This document shows positions 8,666 through 19,894 of a stretch of 64,000 nt of DNA, piece by piece. The stretch's first letter is position 1, and each line of letters begins with the position of its first letter. The notes below the pieces were generated by a model. It was not told the DNA's origin. It did no database searches and saw only the letters and a program-made list of their open reading frames with translations. The stretch is from Pseudomonas alkylphenolica (lineage in GTDB: Bacteria > Pseudomonadota > Gammaproteobacteria > Pseudomonadales > Pseudomonadaceae). A program made the translations under genes and the position numbers. The stretch spans positions 4,777,501 to 4,841,500 of the forward strand of contig NZ_CP009048.1 of NCBI RefSeq assembly GCF_000746525.1. The letters are read 5' to 3'.

Positions 8666-10531
8666 TTAAACCCACAGCTTCTTGAGATCACGCCCACCGC
8701 AGGTCAGGTTGACCATTGCGCGGGTAACCATGACGGCCGTGAACATCGAGGTGAAAATCCCGAGGGACATGGTAACCGCGAAGCCCTTGACCGGGCCGGT
8801 ACCCATGGCGAAGAGGATGCCGCCGACCAGCAAGGTGGTCAGGTTGGCGTCGACAATCGCGGTATAGGCACGGTTGAAGCCTTCGTGGATAGCACGCTGG
8901 ATCGACATGCCATTGGCCAGCTCTTCGCGAATCCGCGAGAAGATCAGCACGTTGGCGTCAACCGCCATACCCATGGTCAGGACGATACCGGCGATACCCG
9001 GCAGGGTCAGGGTTGCCCCCAGCAGCGACATCAGCGCCAGCAGCATGACCATGTTACCGGCCAGGGCGATGGTAGCGATCAGGCCAAAGGCACGGTAGAT
9101 AGCCATGATGAACAGCGAGACGAACAGCATGCCCCACAGCGATGCATCGATACCCTTGGTGATGTTGTCGGCACCCAGGCTCGGGCCGATGGTGCGCTCT
9201 TCAGCAAAGTACATCGGTGCAGCCAGGCCACCAGCACGCAGCAGCAGGGCCAGCTCGGACGACTCACCCTGACCGTTGAGGCCGGTGATGCGGAACTGAC
9301 TACCCAACGGCGACTGGATGGTCGCCAGGCTGATGATCTTCTTCTCTTCGGTGAAGGTCTGGACGGCGACGTCTTTTTCCACGCCATCAACCATCTGCTT
9401 CACGTAGCGCGTAGTTGGACGCTGCTCGATGAAGATCACCGCCATGCTGCGACCGACGTTGCTACGGGTAGCGCGGCTCATCAGTTCGCCACCGTGACCA
9501 TCCAGACGGATGTTCACTTGCGGACGGCCTTGCTCGTCGAAGCTGGCCTGTGCGTCGGTTACCTGGTCACCGGTGATGATCAGGCCACGCTCGACCGCTG
9601 CCGAACGACCACCTTCACGGAACTCGAAGGTTTCAGTGGTAGCTTTCGAAGCACCCGGCTCGGCCCCCAGACGGAATTCCAGGTTGGCGGTCTTGCCGAG
9701 AATACGCTTGGCTTCGGCAGTGTCCTGCACGCCTGGCAGCTCGACCACGATGCGGTTGGCACCCTGGCGCTGTACCAGTGGCTCGGCCACGCCCAGCTCG
9801 TTGACCCGGTTACGCACCGTGGTCAGGTTCTGCTTGATCGAGTATTCACGGATTTCCGCGACCTTAGCCGGGGTAATCGCCAGACGCAGCACCGACAGGC
9901 CGTTACGCTCGGTGGTGGTCAACTCGAAATCATTGAAATTCTTGCGGATCAGGCTGCGCGCCTGTTCGCGGGATTCATCATCGGAGAAGCCCAGCTGAAT
10001 GCCGCCATCTTGTTGCGGCAGGCTGCGATAGCGCACACGCTCTTTGCGCAGCAGGCTTTTGACTTCACCTTCATAGACTTTCAGACGGGCCGCCATAGCC
10101 TTGTCCATGTCTACTTCAAGCAAGAAGTGCACACCACCGGAGAGATCCAGACCCAGCTTCATCGGGCTTGCACCCAGATTGCGCAACCATTGTGGAGTGG
10201 TCGGGGCCAGGTTCAGTGCGACCACATAGTCGTCGCCCAGTGCCTTGCGCACTACATCCTTGGCTGGAAGTTGATCTTCCTGCTTGGTCAGGCGCAGCAG
10301 TGCACCTTTGCCCTTCTCGCCCAGGCTCGCGGCCTTGACCTGGATACCGGCGTCGACGAGCGCTTTGCTCGCGCGATCCAGATCCGCCTGAGTGACCTGC
10401 AGCGCCGTACTGGCACCACTGACCTGGACGGCCGGATCATCAGGGTAGAGGTTGGGAGCGGAATAAATAAAACCGATCGCCAGTACCACCAGGATCAGTG
10501 CGTATTTCCACAGAGGGTATTTGTTCAGCAT
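8666..10531 (-). CDS. secD: Protein translocase subunit SecD
   Basis: RND-type translocation motor subunit, 621 aa from the ATG at 10531 (a GTG lies one codon upstream). First membrane segment 9-27, then the large periplasmic region with the P1 motif LGLDLSGGVHFLLEVD, and the C-terminal five-helix membrane domain with GIVLTMGMAVDANVLIFSRI. It pairs with secF downstream. The short gap to yajC holds a GC-rich hairpin (about 10547-10573) without a T tract on this strand. Confidence 0.96.
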   Translation of the reverse strand: MLNKYPLWKYALILVVLAIGFIYSAPNLYPDDPAVQVSGASTALQVTQADLDRASKALVDAGIQVKAASLGEKGKGALLRLTKQEDQLPAKDVVRKALGDDYVVALNLAPTTPQWLRNLGASPMKLGLDLSGGVHFLLEVDMDKAMAARLKVYEGEVKSLLRKERVRYRSLPQQDGGIQLGFSDDESREQARSLIRKNFNDFELTTTERNGLSVLRLAITPAKVAEIREYSIKQNLTTVRNRVNELGVAEPLVQRQGANRIVVELPGVQDTAEAKRILGKTANLEFRLGAEPGASKATTETFEFREGGRSAAVERGLIITGDQVTDAQASFDEQGRPQVNIRLDGHGGELMSRATRSNVGRSMAVIFIEQRPTTRYVKQMVDGVEKDVAVQTFTEEKKIISLATIQSPLGSQFRITGLNGQGESSELALLLRAGGLAAPMYFAEERTIGPSLGADNITKGIDASLWGMLFVSLFIMAIYRAFGLIATIALAGNMVMLLALMSLLGATLTLPGIAGIVLTMGMAVDANVLIFSRIREELANGMSIQRAIHEGFNRAYTAIVDANLTTLLVGGILFAMGTGPVKGFAVTMSLGIFTSMFTAVMVTRAMVNLTCGGRDLKKLWV

Positions 10532-10594
10532 CACGCCGCCCGTTCAAGACGCGGGGCGCCTTGCGCGCCCCGTCGATTGGAAAAAAACTGAAAC

Positions 10595-10930
10595 TTAGAT
10601 CGCTTTGAGCGTACCTTTTGGCAGGGTCGCGGCAACGGCGCCCTTCTGGAACTTCAGCTCAACATTGTCGGACACTTCCAGCACTACGAAGTCGTCGGCA
10701 ACTTTGACGATCTTGCCAGCGATACCGCCGTTGGTGACAACTTCATCACCTTTTTGCAGGTTGCTCAGCAGGTTCTTCTGCTCTTTGGCACGTTTGGCCT
10801 GTGGACGCCAGATCATCAGGTAGAAGATGACCAGGAAGCCGACCAGGAAAATCCACTCAAAACCGGTTCCGGCTGGGCCGGCGGCAGGGGCTGCGGCGTC
10901 CGCATAAGCGGCGGGGATCAGAAAGCTCAT
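10595..10930 (-). CDS. yajC: Preprotein translocase accessory subunit YajC
   Basis: Small single-span inner-membrane protein of the SecDF-YajC complex (111 aa). An N-terminal Ala/Pro-rich stretch is followed by a membrane helix (WIFLVGFLVIFYLMIW, about 26-41), a positive cytoplasmic patch (RPQAKRAKEQK) and the conserved GDEVVTNGGIAGKI motif. Gene order tgt-yajC-secD-secF is the standard gammaproteobacterial one. Confidence 0.96.
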   Translation of the reverse strand: MSFLIPAAYADAAAPAAGPAGTGFEWIFLVGFLVIFYLMIWRPQAKRAKEQKNLLSNLQKGDEVVTNGGIAGKIVKVADDFVVLEVSDNVELKFQKGAVAATLPKGTLKAI

Positions 10931-10976
10931 TTAGCACTCCAGTTGCAATCAGTACTTGTTAGGGATCGACAGAACA

Positions 10977-13156
<2,180 letters not shown>

Positions 13157-13264
13157 GATGGTGTTCGGTTTGACAGGGCCGCAAAGTTTAGCCGAAAAGA
13201 CGAAAATTGACCATGAAACCTGATTGACCAACGGTAGGCACCTCTCTATACTTCGCCGCCACAA

Positions 13265-13349
13265 GCCCTGATGGCGGAATTGGTAGACGCGGCGGATTCA
13301 AAATCCGTTTTCGAAAGGAGTGGGAGTTCGAGTCTCCCTCGGGGCACCA
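13265..13349 (+). tRNA. tRNA-Leu (anticodon CAA)
   Basis: 85 nt with encoded CCA end. The acceptor stem GCCCTGA pairs with TCGGGGC (one G-T pair). The anticodon arm GCGGA/TCCGT holds the loop TTCAAAA, giving anticodon CAA. A long class-II variable arm and the T-loop GTTCGAGTC are present. A terminator follows at 13358. Confidence 0.96.
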
Positions 13350-13357
13350 AACGCATG

Positions 13358-13386
13358 AAAAAGCCGACTGAAAAGTCGGCTTTTTT
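13358..13386 (+). terminator. Terminator of tRNA-Leu
   Basis: Stem AAGCCGACT/AGTCGGCTT with loop GAAA, then six T, 10 bp after the tRNA. Confidence 0.92.
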
Positions 13387-13401
13387 GTGGGCGCTATTCC
13401 G

Positions 13402-13471
13402 GTGGGAGCGGGCTTGCCCCGCGATCCGATACGGCTGACAAGCCGCCATCGCGGGGCAAGCCCGCTCCCAC
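13402..13471. repeat. Pseudomonas REP palindrome pair
   Basis: Inverted pair of the GTGGGAGCGGGCTTGCCCCG element between the tRNA-Leu terminator and the terminator of the convergent lipoprotein gene. Confidence 0.92.
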
Positions 13472-13484
13472 TTGGAAAACAGAA

Positions 13485-13520
13485 AACAAAAACCCCCTGC
13501 TACATCCGTAACAGGGGGCT
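13485..13520 (-). terminator. Terminator of the small lipoprotein gene
   Basis: Minus-strand stem CCCCCTG/CAGGGGG with further inner pairing, followed by TTTTTGTTTT. Confidence 0.88.
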
Positions 13521-13562
13521 TTGGATTAAACCTTGAATGGATTAATCAGTGCAGCGCTAAAA

Positions 13563-13754
13563 TTACTGCTGTTGTGGCAGCTTGTCGATTGGACCGCAAC
13601 CGCCAATAATTTTAGAAACGGAAACCGAAGGGTGGAACAGGTAGTCGTACGAGCAGTTCTTTGGCTGGTTGTAGACTTGACCAGTGCAACCCGAGAGCAG
13701 TGCTACGCCCGAAACTACAGCTACAGCAACCGATGCTTTCAACAGCTTTTTCAT
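13563..13754 (-). CDS. Small lipoprotein, DUF4223 (YhfL-like)
   Basis: 63 aa with a lipoprotein signal: positive start MKKLLK, hydrophobic stretch, and lipobox LLSGC with the lipidated Cys at residue 23. The mature part CTGQVYNQPKNCSYDYLFHP...SKIIGGCGP matches what I recall of E. coli YhfL (DUF4223). Two further cysteines could form a disulfide. Role unknown. It has its own terminator, and the terminator plus short length suggest an abundant stand-alone mRNA. Confidence 0.82.
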   Translation of the reverse strand: MKKLLKASVAVAVVSGVALLSGCTGQVYNQPKNCSYDYLFHPSVSVSKIIGGCGPIDKLPQQQ

Positions 13755-14116
13755 ACAAAGTCCTTTAAATTATGAAGCACCGCCTTAATGGCGGAAGCGC
13801 GATTATACGGAAAACAGGTAGAACTCTCCAGTCGGCTGCAGCGCTCGCTTACAGGCCATCTTGAACGATAAAAAGTCTTCGCCCCGATGGCGCAATCGGA
13901 CTCGATCACGGCGCAATCGACAAACACACCAATCGATACTCCTGGGTAATGTGGCCTGGCCTTTTTTAGCCGTGCGTTCGTCGTGATGACTGATCGACTA
14001 GAACAACTTGTGCGTTTCAGCTATGCAACTTCAAAGGTGTTCGAAGGGGAAGGAGTGATGTTCGCCTAACGGTCAGTCAGTACGTCCCAAGATCAAATAC
14101 AAAGAGAATAAGCATA
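13755..14116. other. Intergenic region between divergent lipoprotein and permease genes
   Basis: 362 bp without a convincing gene. It must hold both promoters. A small hairpin (CCGCC TTAAT GGCGG, about 13781) lies in the lipoprotein leader, and the motif GGCGCAATCG occurs twice near 13890-13920. No clear operator was recognised. Confidence 0.4.
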
Positions 14117-15526
14117 ATGATCAGCTTGGGCTCCGAAGATTCGAAAGGTCAGTTGGCGCAGGGGTTCAAGCCGCGCCATGTCACCATGCTTTCCATTGCC
14201 GGGATTATCGGTGCCGGGCTGTTCGTCGGCTCCGGGCACGCCATTGCCGCCGCCGGGCCCGCAGCGATACTGGCTTACTTCCTCTCCGGCATCCTGGTCA
14301 TTCTGGTGATGCGCATGCTCGGTGAGATGGCTGTCGCCAACCCCGATACCGGTTCATTTTCCACCTATGCCGACCAGGCCATCGGGCCTTGGGCGGGCTT
14401 TACCATCGGCTGGATGTACTGGTGGTTCTGGGTGCTGGTCATTCCCATCGAAGCACTGGCCGCCGGGCATGTATTGAACACCTGGTTTCCCCAGGTCGAA
14501 TCCTGGCTGTTTGCCCTGCTGTCGATCATCGCCCTGGCAGCAACCAACCTGTTCAGCGTGGCCAAGTACGGCGAGTTCGAATTCTGGTTCGCGATGTTCA
14601 AAGTGCTGGCGATCATCGCCTTCATCAGTCTCGGCGCCGCGGTGCTGATGGGCTGGGTGCCGGATCGGGAAGTCAGCGGTTTCAGTCGTCTGCTGGATGA
14701 GCATGGCGGCTTCGCCCCCAATGGCGTGTCTGCAGTAGTCGGCGCCTTCATCACCGTCATGTTCAGTTTTATCGGCATTGAAGCGGTGACCATTGCCGCC
14801 GCCGAATCGCAAAGCCCGGCGAAGAACATCGCCAAGGCGACCCGCTCGGTAATCTGGCGGATCGGCGTGTTCTACCTGCTGTCGATTTCGGTGATCATTT
14901 CCATCGTGCCATGGAATGACCCGCAGCTGGCATCGGTAGGCTCCTACCAGCGCGCGCTGGAACTGATGAACATTCCCCACGCCAAATTCATGATGGATGT
15001 GGTGGTGCTGGTGGCTGTGGCCAGTTGCATGAATTCATCGATCTACATAGCCTCGCGCATGCTCTATTCGCTGGGCAAGCGCGGCGAGGCGCCACGGCAG
15101 GTGAAGGCCACCTCGAAGGTCGGCGTACCGAGGACGGCAGTTATCGCCAGTACCGTACTGGGAGCGATCATCACTGTGGTCAGCTACTTCGCTCCGGCCG
15201 GGCTGTTCCAGTTCCTGCTGGCCAGTTCCGGCGCCATCGCCTTGCTGGTGTACCTGGTGATCGCCATCTCGCAGTTGCGCATGCGCCGGAGGCTGCAACA
15301 GCAAAAGACCCAGCTCAACTTCCATATGTGGCTGTTCCCGTGGCTGACCTACACCGTCATCGCCTTTATCGTCGCAGCGCTCGGGGTCATGCTGGTGACG
15401 CCGGAGCACCGCTCCGAGGTGACCTCGACCATCGGCCTGGCGCTAGTCATTTCCTTGCTTGGCATTGTGCTGACGCGCCAGCACGGGCAACCGGCGCGGT
15501 CAGCTCAACAGCTGGGTAAAACCTGA
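14117..15526 (+). CDS. APC-family amino acid/polyamine permease (GabP-like)
   Basis: 469-aa inner-membrane transporter with about 12 membrane helices. The family signature is at the N-terminus (MLSIAGIIGAGLFVGSGHAI, residues 25-44), followed by EMAVANPDTGSFSTYAD and FSFIGIEAVTIAAAES in helix 6. It most resembles GABA/amino-acid permeases of the AAT group. It converges on the agmatine genes with only 2 bp between stop codons and no visible terminator. That context suggests agmatine, putrescine or GABA as substrate, but this is inference; other cationic or neutral amino acids are possible. Confidence 0.8.
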   Translation: MISLGSEDSKGQLAQGFKPRHVTMLSIAGIIGAGLFVGSGHAIAAAGPAAILAYFLSGILVILVMRMLGEMAVANPDTGSFSTYADQAIGPWAGFTIGWMYWWFWVLVIPIEALAAGHVLNTWFPQVESWLFALLSIIALAATNLFSVAKYGEFEFWFAMFKVLAIIAFISLGAAVLMGWVPDREVSGFSRLLDEHGGFAPNGVSAVVGAFITVMFSFIGIEAVTIAAAESQSPAKNIAKATRSVIWRIGVFYLLSISVIISIVPWNDPQLASVGSYQRALELMNIPHAKFMMDVVVLVAVASCMNSSIYIASRMLYSLGKRGEAPRQVKATSKVGVPRTAVIASTVLGAIITVVSYFAPAGLFQFLLASSGAIALLVYLVIAISQLRMRRRLQQQKTQLNFHMWLFPWLTYTVIAFIVAALGVMLVTPEHRSEVTSTIGLALVISLLGIVLTRQHGQPARSAQQLGKT

Positions 15527-15528
15527 GT

Positions 15529-16650
15529 TCAGACCAGCGGCAGCTGGTGGGTCACGCAGTGGATACCACCCCCGCCCGCGGCAATGGCATCGATATTGAG
15601 CTGTACCACCTCACGGTCCGGGTACAGCTCGGTCAGCAGGTCGAAGGCTTTGGCATCAGCGGCCTTGTCGCCAAACTGCGGGGCAATCACCGCGCCGTTG
15701 ATAACGAAGTAGTTGATGTAGCCGGCGGCAAAGTCCGGGTTGTTCTTGCTGAACTTGCTATTGCGCGGCTTCAGCGGTGGCGACACGGTATGCACCTTGA
15801 GCTTGCGGCCATCGGCGTCTGTCGCATTGCTGAGTATTTTCAGGTGCGCCTTGGTGACCTCGTGATCGTAGGAATCGGGATCGGTGTCGAGGTTGGCGAT
15901 GATCACACCTGGTTCAACAAAGCGCGCATAGAAATCGACATGCGCATCGGTGATGTCCTTGCCCTTGATACCCGGCAGCCAGATGATCTTGCGCAATCCC
16001 AGGCGCGCCTTCAGCTCTTCTTCAACTTCAGCCTTGCTCCAGCCGGGATTGCGGTTGGCATTGATCCAGCAACTTTCGGTCATGATCGCGGTGCCGTGGC
16101 CATCCACTTCAATGCCGCCGCCCTCGCCTACCAGTTCGCTGCGCAGGTAAGTCGCTTCAGCATCGTCAGCCAACAATCGCGCGACACGGGCATCATATTT
16201 ATGCTGCTTGTTGCCCCAGCCATTGAAGTTGAAATCGACCGCGCCCAAGTCGCCCTGCTCGGTAATCACGAAGTTGGCACCGATGTCGCGCATCCAGATG
16301 TCATCCAGTTCGGTGGTGACAAAAGTGGTGTTCTTGCTGCCGCACAGTTCTTCCGCCAGATCGCGCTCGTTGGCACGGCACAGCACAGTGACCGGCTGGT
16401 AGCGGGCGATGGTGCTGGCGATCAGGCCGATGGCTTCCTGCACGTCGGCGGTGAAGTCTTCCCAGATGGCCTCCTGCGCGCCAAAGGAGACGAAGGCGCA
16501 CTGCTGCTTGTCGCCCTCGTCAGGCATGAACCATTGTTTGCCGCCGGCCGCCAGCGACCGGGGTACGCCCAGACCAAAACCCATGGAGGCGACCAGCCCC
16601 AAGCCTGCGGTTGCTGAAACCTGCTTTATGAACTCACGACGCGTTGGCAT
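15529..16650 (-). CDS. Agmatine deiminase family protein with Tat signal
   Basis: Guanidine-group-modifying enzyme related to AguA (peptidylarginine-deiminase type fold). A twin-arginine signal TRREFIKQ followed by a hydrophobic stretch and SLAAGG (residues 3-36) predicts export to the periplasm. The fold's catalytic elements are present: DDIWMRDIG, the His in DAHVDFY, and the nucleophilic Cys365 in GGGGIHC near the C-terminus. Substrate is probably agmatine or a similar guanidino compound. Last gene of the minus-strand unit, 41 bp after the binding protein. It is a paralogue, not a duplicate, of the cytoplasmic enzyme at 18710. Confidence 0.87.
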   Translation of the reverse strand: MPTRREFIKQVSATAGLGLVASMGFGLGVPRSLAAGGKQWFMPDEGDKQQCAFVSFGAQEAIWEDFTADVQEAIGLIASTIARYQPVTVLCRANERDLAEELCGSKNTTFVTTELDDIWMRDIGANFVITEQGDLGAVDFNFNGWGNKQHKYDARVARLLADDAEATYLRSELVGEGGGIEVDGHGTAIMTESCWINANRNPGWSKAEVEEELKARLGLRKIIWLPGIKGKDITDAHVDFYARFVEPGVIIANLDTDPDSYDHEVTKAHLKILSNATDADGRKLKVHTVSPPLKPRNSKFSKNNPDFAAGYINYFVINGAVIAPQFGDKAADAKAFDLLTELYPDREVVQLNIDAIAAGGGGIHCVTHQLPLV

Positions 16651-16691
16651 CTGTTTGACTCTCTTTCAATTCGTTTACGTGCGCCGTGCAA

Positions 16692-17795
16692 TCAACTGCC
16701 CGGGGCGGTCTTGAACTTGGTCCACACGCGCATCCGCGCACGCATGTCGGACTGCGGAATATCCTTGCCGGTAACCAGGCGCTCGAAGGTGGCTTCTGGC
16801 GGGTAGATATCCGGGTTGTTGCGCATCTGTGGATCGACATCCGCACGCGCCTTGGCGTTCGAGGTCGGGTATCCGGTGAAATTGCTGATGGCCGCCATGT
16901 TCTCCGGGCGCATGACGAAGTTGATGAAGGTATAGGCGTACTCCGGGTGTTTGGCATCCACCGGAATCGCCATGTTGTCCATCCACACCGTGGTGCCCTC
17001 TTTGGGGATACGGTACTGGAAGCTGACTTTCTTGCTGGCTGAGTCCGCCGTGCGCTGGGCCTGGGTCATGTCGCCGCTGTAGCCGAGCGACAGGCACAGG
17101 TTGCCGTTGACCAGATCAGTCACCGGTTGCGACTGGAACTTGCGGATGTACGGCCGAATCTTCAGCAACAGTTCGCTGGCGGCAGCCAGGTCTTCGCGCT
17201 TGGCGCTGCGCGGGTCGCGGCCCAGGTAGTTGAGGACCACGGCCAGCACTTCGTCCGGTGAATCGATCATCGAGATCCCGCAGTCGGCGAACCTGGCGGC
17301 AAGCTCTGGCTTGAACAGCAGGTCCAGGCTCTCCACCGGCGCATCCGCCATACGCTGGCGGATCTGTTCGTCGTTGTAGGTCAGGCCGATGGTGCCCCAG
17401 GTGTAGGGCACCGTGGCTTTGCTGGCGTGCGGGTAATGAGTGCGCAGCTTCTGCAAACCCGGCTCGACATCGGCCAGCGCCTCAAGCTTCGCAGGGTCCA
17501 GCGCCTGCAGGCTGCCGGCACGCATCAGGCGTTCGGCCACGGTGTCGCCGGGGAAGATCAGGTCGTAACCACTGCCGCCGGTCATCAGCTTGGCTTCCAG
17601 CACTTCACTGCCATCCATGACGTCGTAGATCACCTTGATGCCGGTTTCGGCAGTGAACCTGGACAGCGTGTCTTCGGCAAAGTAATCCGCCCAGTTGTAC
17701 AGGCGCAGGGTCTTGTCCTCGGCCTGCGCCATGGTCAGGCTGGCCCCCAGCGCCAGGCCGAGGGTGAGCAGCAAATGCTTGTGGCTGATGTTCAT
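16692..17795 (-). CDS. Periplasmic polyamine-binding protein (PotF/SpuD-type)
   Basis: 367 aa from the ATG at 17795 (MNISHKHLLLTLGLALG), with a Sec signal cleaved after MAQAED. The motif LRLYNWADYFAEDTL at the mature start and the Trp/Asp pocket residues (YDVMDGSEVLEAKL, WMDNMAIPVDA) are those of PotF-type proteins binding putrescine, spermidine or agmatine. No ABC permease or ATPase genes adjoin it, so it either serves a transporter encoded elsewhere or acts as a sensor. One base separates it from aguB. Confidence 0.88.
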   Translation of the reverse strand: MNISHKHLLLTLGLALGASLTMAQAEDKTLRLYNWADYFAEDTLSRFTAETGIKVIYDVMDGSEVLEAKLMTGGSGYDLIFPGDTVAERLMRAGSLQALDPAKLEALADVEPGLQKLRTHYPHASKATVPYTWGTIGLTYNDEQIRQRMADAPVESLDLLFKPELAARFADCGISMIDSPDEVLAVVLNYLGRDPRSAKREDLAAASELLLKIRPYIRKFQSQPVTDLVNGNLCLSLGYSGDMTQAQRTADSASKKVSFQYRIPKEGTTVWMDNMAIPVDAKHPEYAYTFINFVMRPENMAAISNFTGYPTSNAKARADVDPQMRNNPDIYPPEATFERLVTGKDIPQSDMRARMRVWTKFKTAPGS

Positions 17796-17796
17796 G

Positions 17797-18705
17797 TCAC
17801 ACCCCTTGAGTCTTCCAGCATGCATTGACTTGACGGCCATCGAGCCCGAGCAGCGCGGCGTACATTTCCGGACGACGATCGCGGTAGATCCCCCAGGTCA
17901 GGCGCTCCTCGCGCATCGCTGCCAGGTCCAGCTGCTGCAGCAGAACGCCAGGCGTGCTGCGGTCGGCCTCGACCAGCAATTTGCCTTTGTGGTTGCAGAT
18001 GAAGGACGAGCCGTAGAAGGTCATCTGCAATTCGGGATCTGTGGTTGCGGCCTCGAGCCCCACGCGGTTGGCGGCCACGACTGGCAGGATGTTTGCCGCC
18101 GCGTGACCGCGCATCGCCATCTGCCAGTGATCACGCGAATCCAGCTCGGCCGCGCCCGGCTCGGAGCCGATAGCGGTCGGGAACAACAGCACCTCGGCGC
18201 CCATCAGCGCCAGGCAGCGTGCAGTCTCGGGGAACCACTGGTCCCAGCAGATACCCACACCCAGGCGCCCGAAGGCCGTATCCCAAACGCGGAAGCCGGT
18301 GTCGCCAGGGCTGAAGTACTCCTTCTCCTGATAGCCGATGGCGTTGGGGATGTGAGTCTTGCGATACACCCCCAACAGGCGGCCATCGGCATCGGCCACA
18401 CTCAGCGAGTTGAAGTAGGCGTTGCCGGCCTTCTCGAACCAGCTCAACGGCAATACCACACCCAACTCCCGCGCCAGCGCGGCGAAGCGTTTGAGTACCT
18501 GGCTGTGTTGGTACTCCTCGGCCAGTGCCAAATGTTTGTGATGCTGCTCGATGCAAAAGTACGGTGTGGCAAACAGTTCCTGCAGCAGAATCACCTGAGC
18601 CCCTTGAGCGGCTGCTTCGCGCACCAGCTGCTCGGCCCGATCAAAGTTGTGCTGCAGGTTCCAGGTACACGGCATCTGCGTGCTGGCGACGGTCAGTAGC
18701 GTCAT
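17797..18705 (-). CDS. aguB: N-carbamoylputrescine amidase AguB
   Basis: Nitrilase-family enzyme that hydrolyses N-carbamoylputrescine to putrescine, the step after agmatine deiminase. The 302 aa carry the catalytic triad Glu43 (LQELF), Lys116 (YRKTHIP) and Cys153 (GICWDQWFPE). Complete for the family. It lies 4 bp after aguA and 1 bp before the binding protein, so the three are co-translated. Confidence 0.93.
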   Translation of the reverse strand: MTLLTVASTQMPCTWNLQHNFDRAEQLVREAAAQGAQVILLQELFATPYFCIEQHHKHLALAEEYQHSQVLKRFAALARELGVVLPLSWFEKAGNAYFNSLSVADADGRLLGVYRKTHIPNAIGYQEKEYFSPGDTGFRVWDTAFGRLGVGICWDQWFPETARCLALMGAEVLLFPTAIGSEPGAAELDSRDHWQMAMRGHAAANILPVVAANRVGLEAATTDPELQMTFYGSSFICNHKGKLLVEADRSTPGVLLQQLDLAAMREERLTWGIYRDRRPEMYAALLGLDGRQVNACWKTQGV

Positions 18706-18709
18706 GGCA

Positions 18710-19762
18710 TCACCCCTTCACTGGCCAGGCGGGCTGCTGTTGGGTGATGCAATGCACGCCACCGCCGCCGTGGGCCAGGTTGTTGATCTGCACCGGCACC
18801 ACTTCGCGGCCCGGGAACGCCTTGGCCAATACGTCTGCAGCTACCTGGTCGGCCTCAATGCCATAGGCCGGCATGATGATCGCGCCATTGGCGATGTAGA
18901 AGTTGGTGTAGGAGGCGCAGAACACTTCGGCATCGACATCCACCGCCTCGCTGGCTTCATACAGTTCGAGCATTTCAAAACGCCGGCCTTGCGCATCGGT
19001 GGCCAGCTCCAGCGCCCGACGGTTCTCTCGCGCAACCTGGGCATACACCGAACTCTGGTCACGGGTAGCATCGACCAGCAATACACCAGGGCGAGCGAAG
19101 GCACAGACGCCATCAACGTGGCCGTCGGTCATATCGCCGGTGACATAATCCGGATCGCCCGGCAGCCAGATGGTTTTCTTAACGCCGAGAAAACGGGTGA
19201 AAATTTCCTCGATCTCGGCCTTGGTCATTCCCGGATTGCGGTTGGGATTGAGCAACACCGACTCGGTGGTAATCAGGGTGCCCTCGCCGTCAACATGAAT
19301 AGCCCCACCTTCGTTGCTCAAGGCAGTACCAAAGCAGTCCAGACCGAGCTGGTTGAGCACGCGCCGCGCCAGGCTTTCGTCCAGATCATGCGCCGACTTG
19401 CCGCCCCAGGCGTTGAAGCGCCAGCTGACCCCGGCCAGCCCTTGTTGCGGGTGGCAGATAAAACTTGGGCCGGAGTCGCGGCACCAGCTGTCGTTGACCG
19501 CCAGCTCGATCAGCTCGATGTTCGCTCCGCACAGATCGCTGGCACTGGCTCGGGCGCAAGGATCCACCACCATCTTGACCGGTTCGAAGCGGGCAATGGC
19601 ATTGGCAACACGGGCAAAATCCACCTGAACCTGCTCCAGGGTCACGCCCCAGCCAGACTCCCACAACGCCTGGTTGTGCGGCCAGACCATCCAGGTCGCT
19701 GCATGGTTCACCCACTCTGCGAGCATGAACCAACCACTGCTCAGATCGCCATTGCGCTGCAT
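18710..19762 (-). CDS. aguA: Agmatine deiminase AguA (cytoplasmic)
   Basis: Converts agmatine to N-carbamoylputrescine and ammonia. From the ATG at 19762, preceded by AAGGTGAG, the protein has 350 aa; an in-frame GTG three codons upstream is less likely. Family motifs are NDSWCRDSGP, the Asp/His pair in TDGHVDG, and the C-terminal nucleophile Cys (about 338) in GGGGVHC. No signal peptide, unlike the paralogue at 15529. First gene of the unit and divergent from a LysR gene that probably controls it. Confidence 0.93.
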   Translation of the reverse strand: MQRNGDLSSGWFMLAEWVNHAATWMVWPHNQALWESGWGVTLEQVQVDFARVANAIARFEPVKMVVDPCARASASDLCGANIELIELAVNDSWCRDSGPSFICHPQQGLAGVSWRFNAWGGKSAHDLDESLARRVLNQLGLDCFGTALSNEGGAIHVDGEGTLITTESVLLNPNRNPGMTKAEIEEIFTRFLGVKKTIWLPGDPDYVTGDMTDGHVDGVCAFARPGVLLVDATRDQSSVYAQVARENRRALELATDAQGRRFEMLELYEASEAVDVDAEVFCASYTNFYIANGAIIMPAYGIEADQVAADVLAKAFPGREVVPVQINNLAHGGGGVHCITQQQPAWPVKG

Positions 19763-19894
19763 GCTTCTCACCTTTCAGTTAAGGGATATTTATTACTGAA
19801 AACCGCTGCTGCGGTGATCAACACAATGCTATGGCTTCATAATTGCGCGAACAAACGATAGATTTAGCCGACAACTGATCAGTAGAGCTTATCA

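Noticed and set aside
10547..10573. GC-rich hairpin between yajC and secD as a terminator
   Set aside because: No T tract follows on the minus strand; the T run lies before the stem in that direction.
8885..10591. A 568-codon open frame on the plus strand across secD
   Set aside because: It is antisense to the well-conserved secD gene, rich in Gln/His/Asp as expected of a shadow of GC-rich code, and has no recognisable domain.
13265..13349. tRNA-Leu as an island attachment site
   Set aside because: No integrase gene, no repeat of the tRNA 3' end and only core genes or simple repeats on either side.
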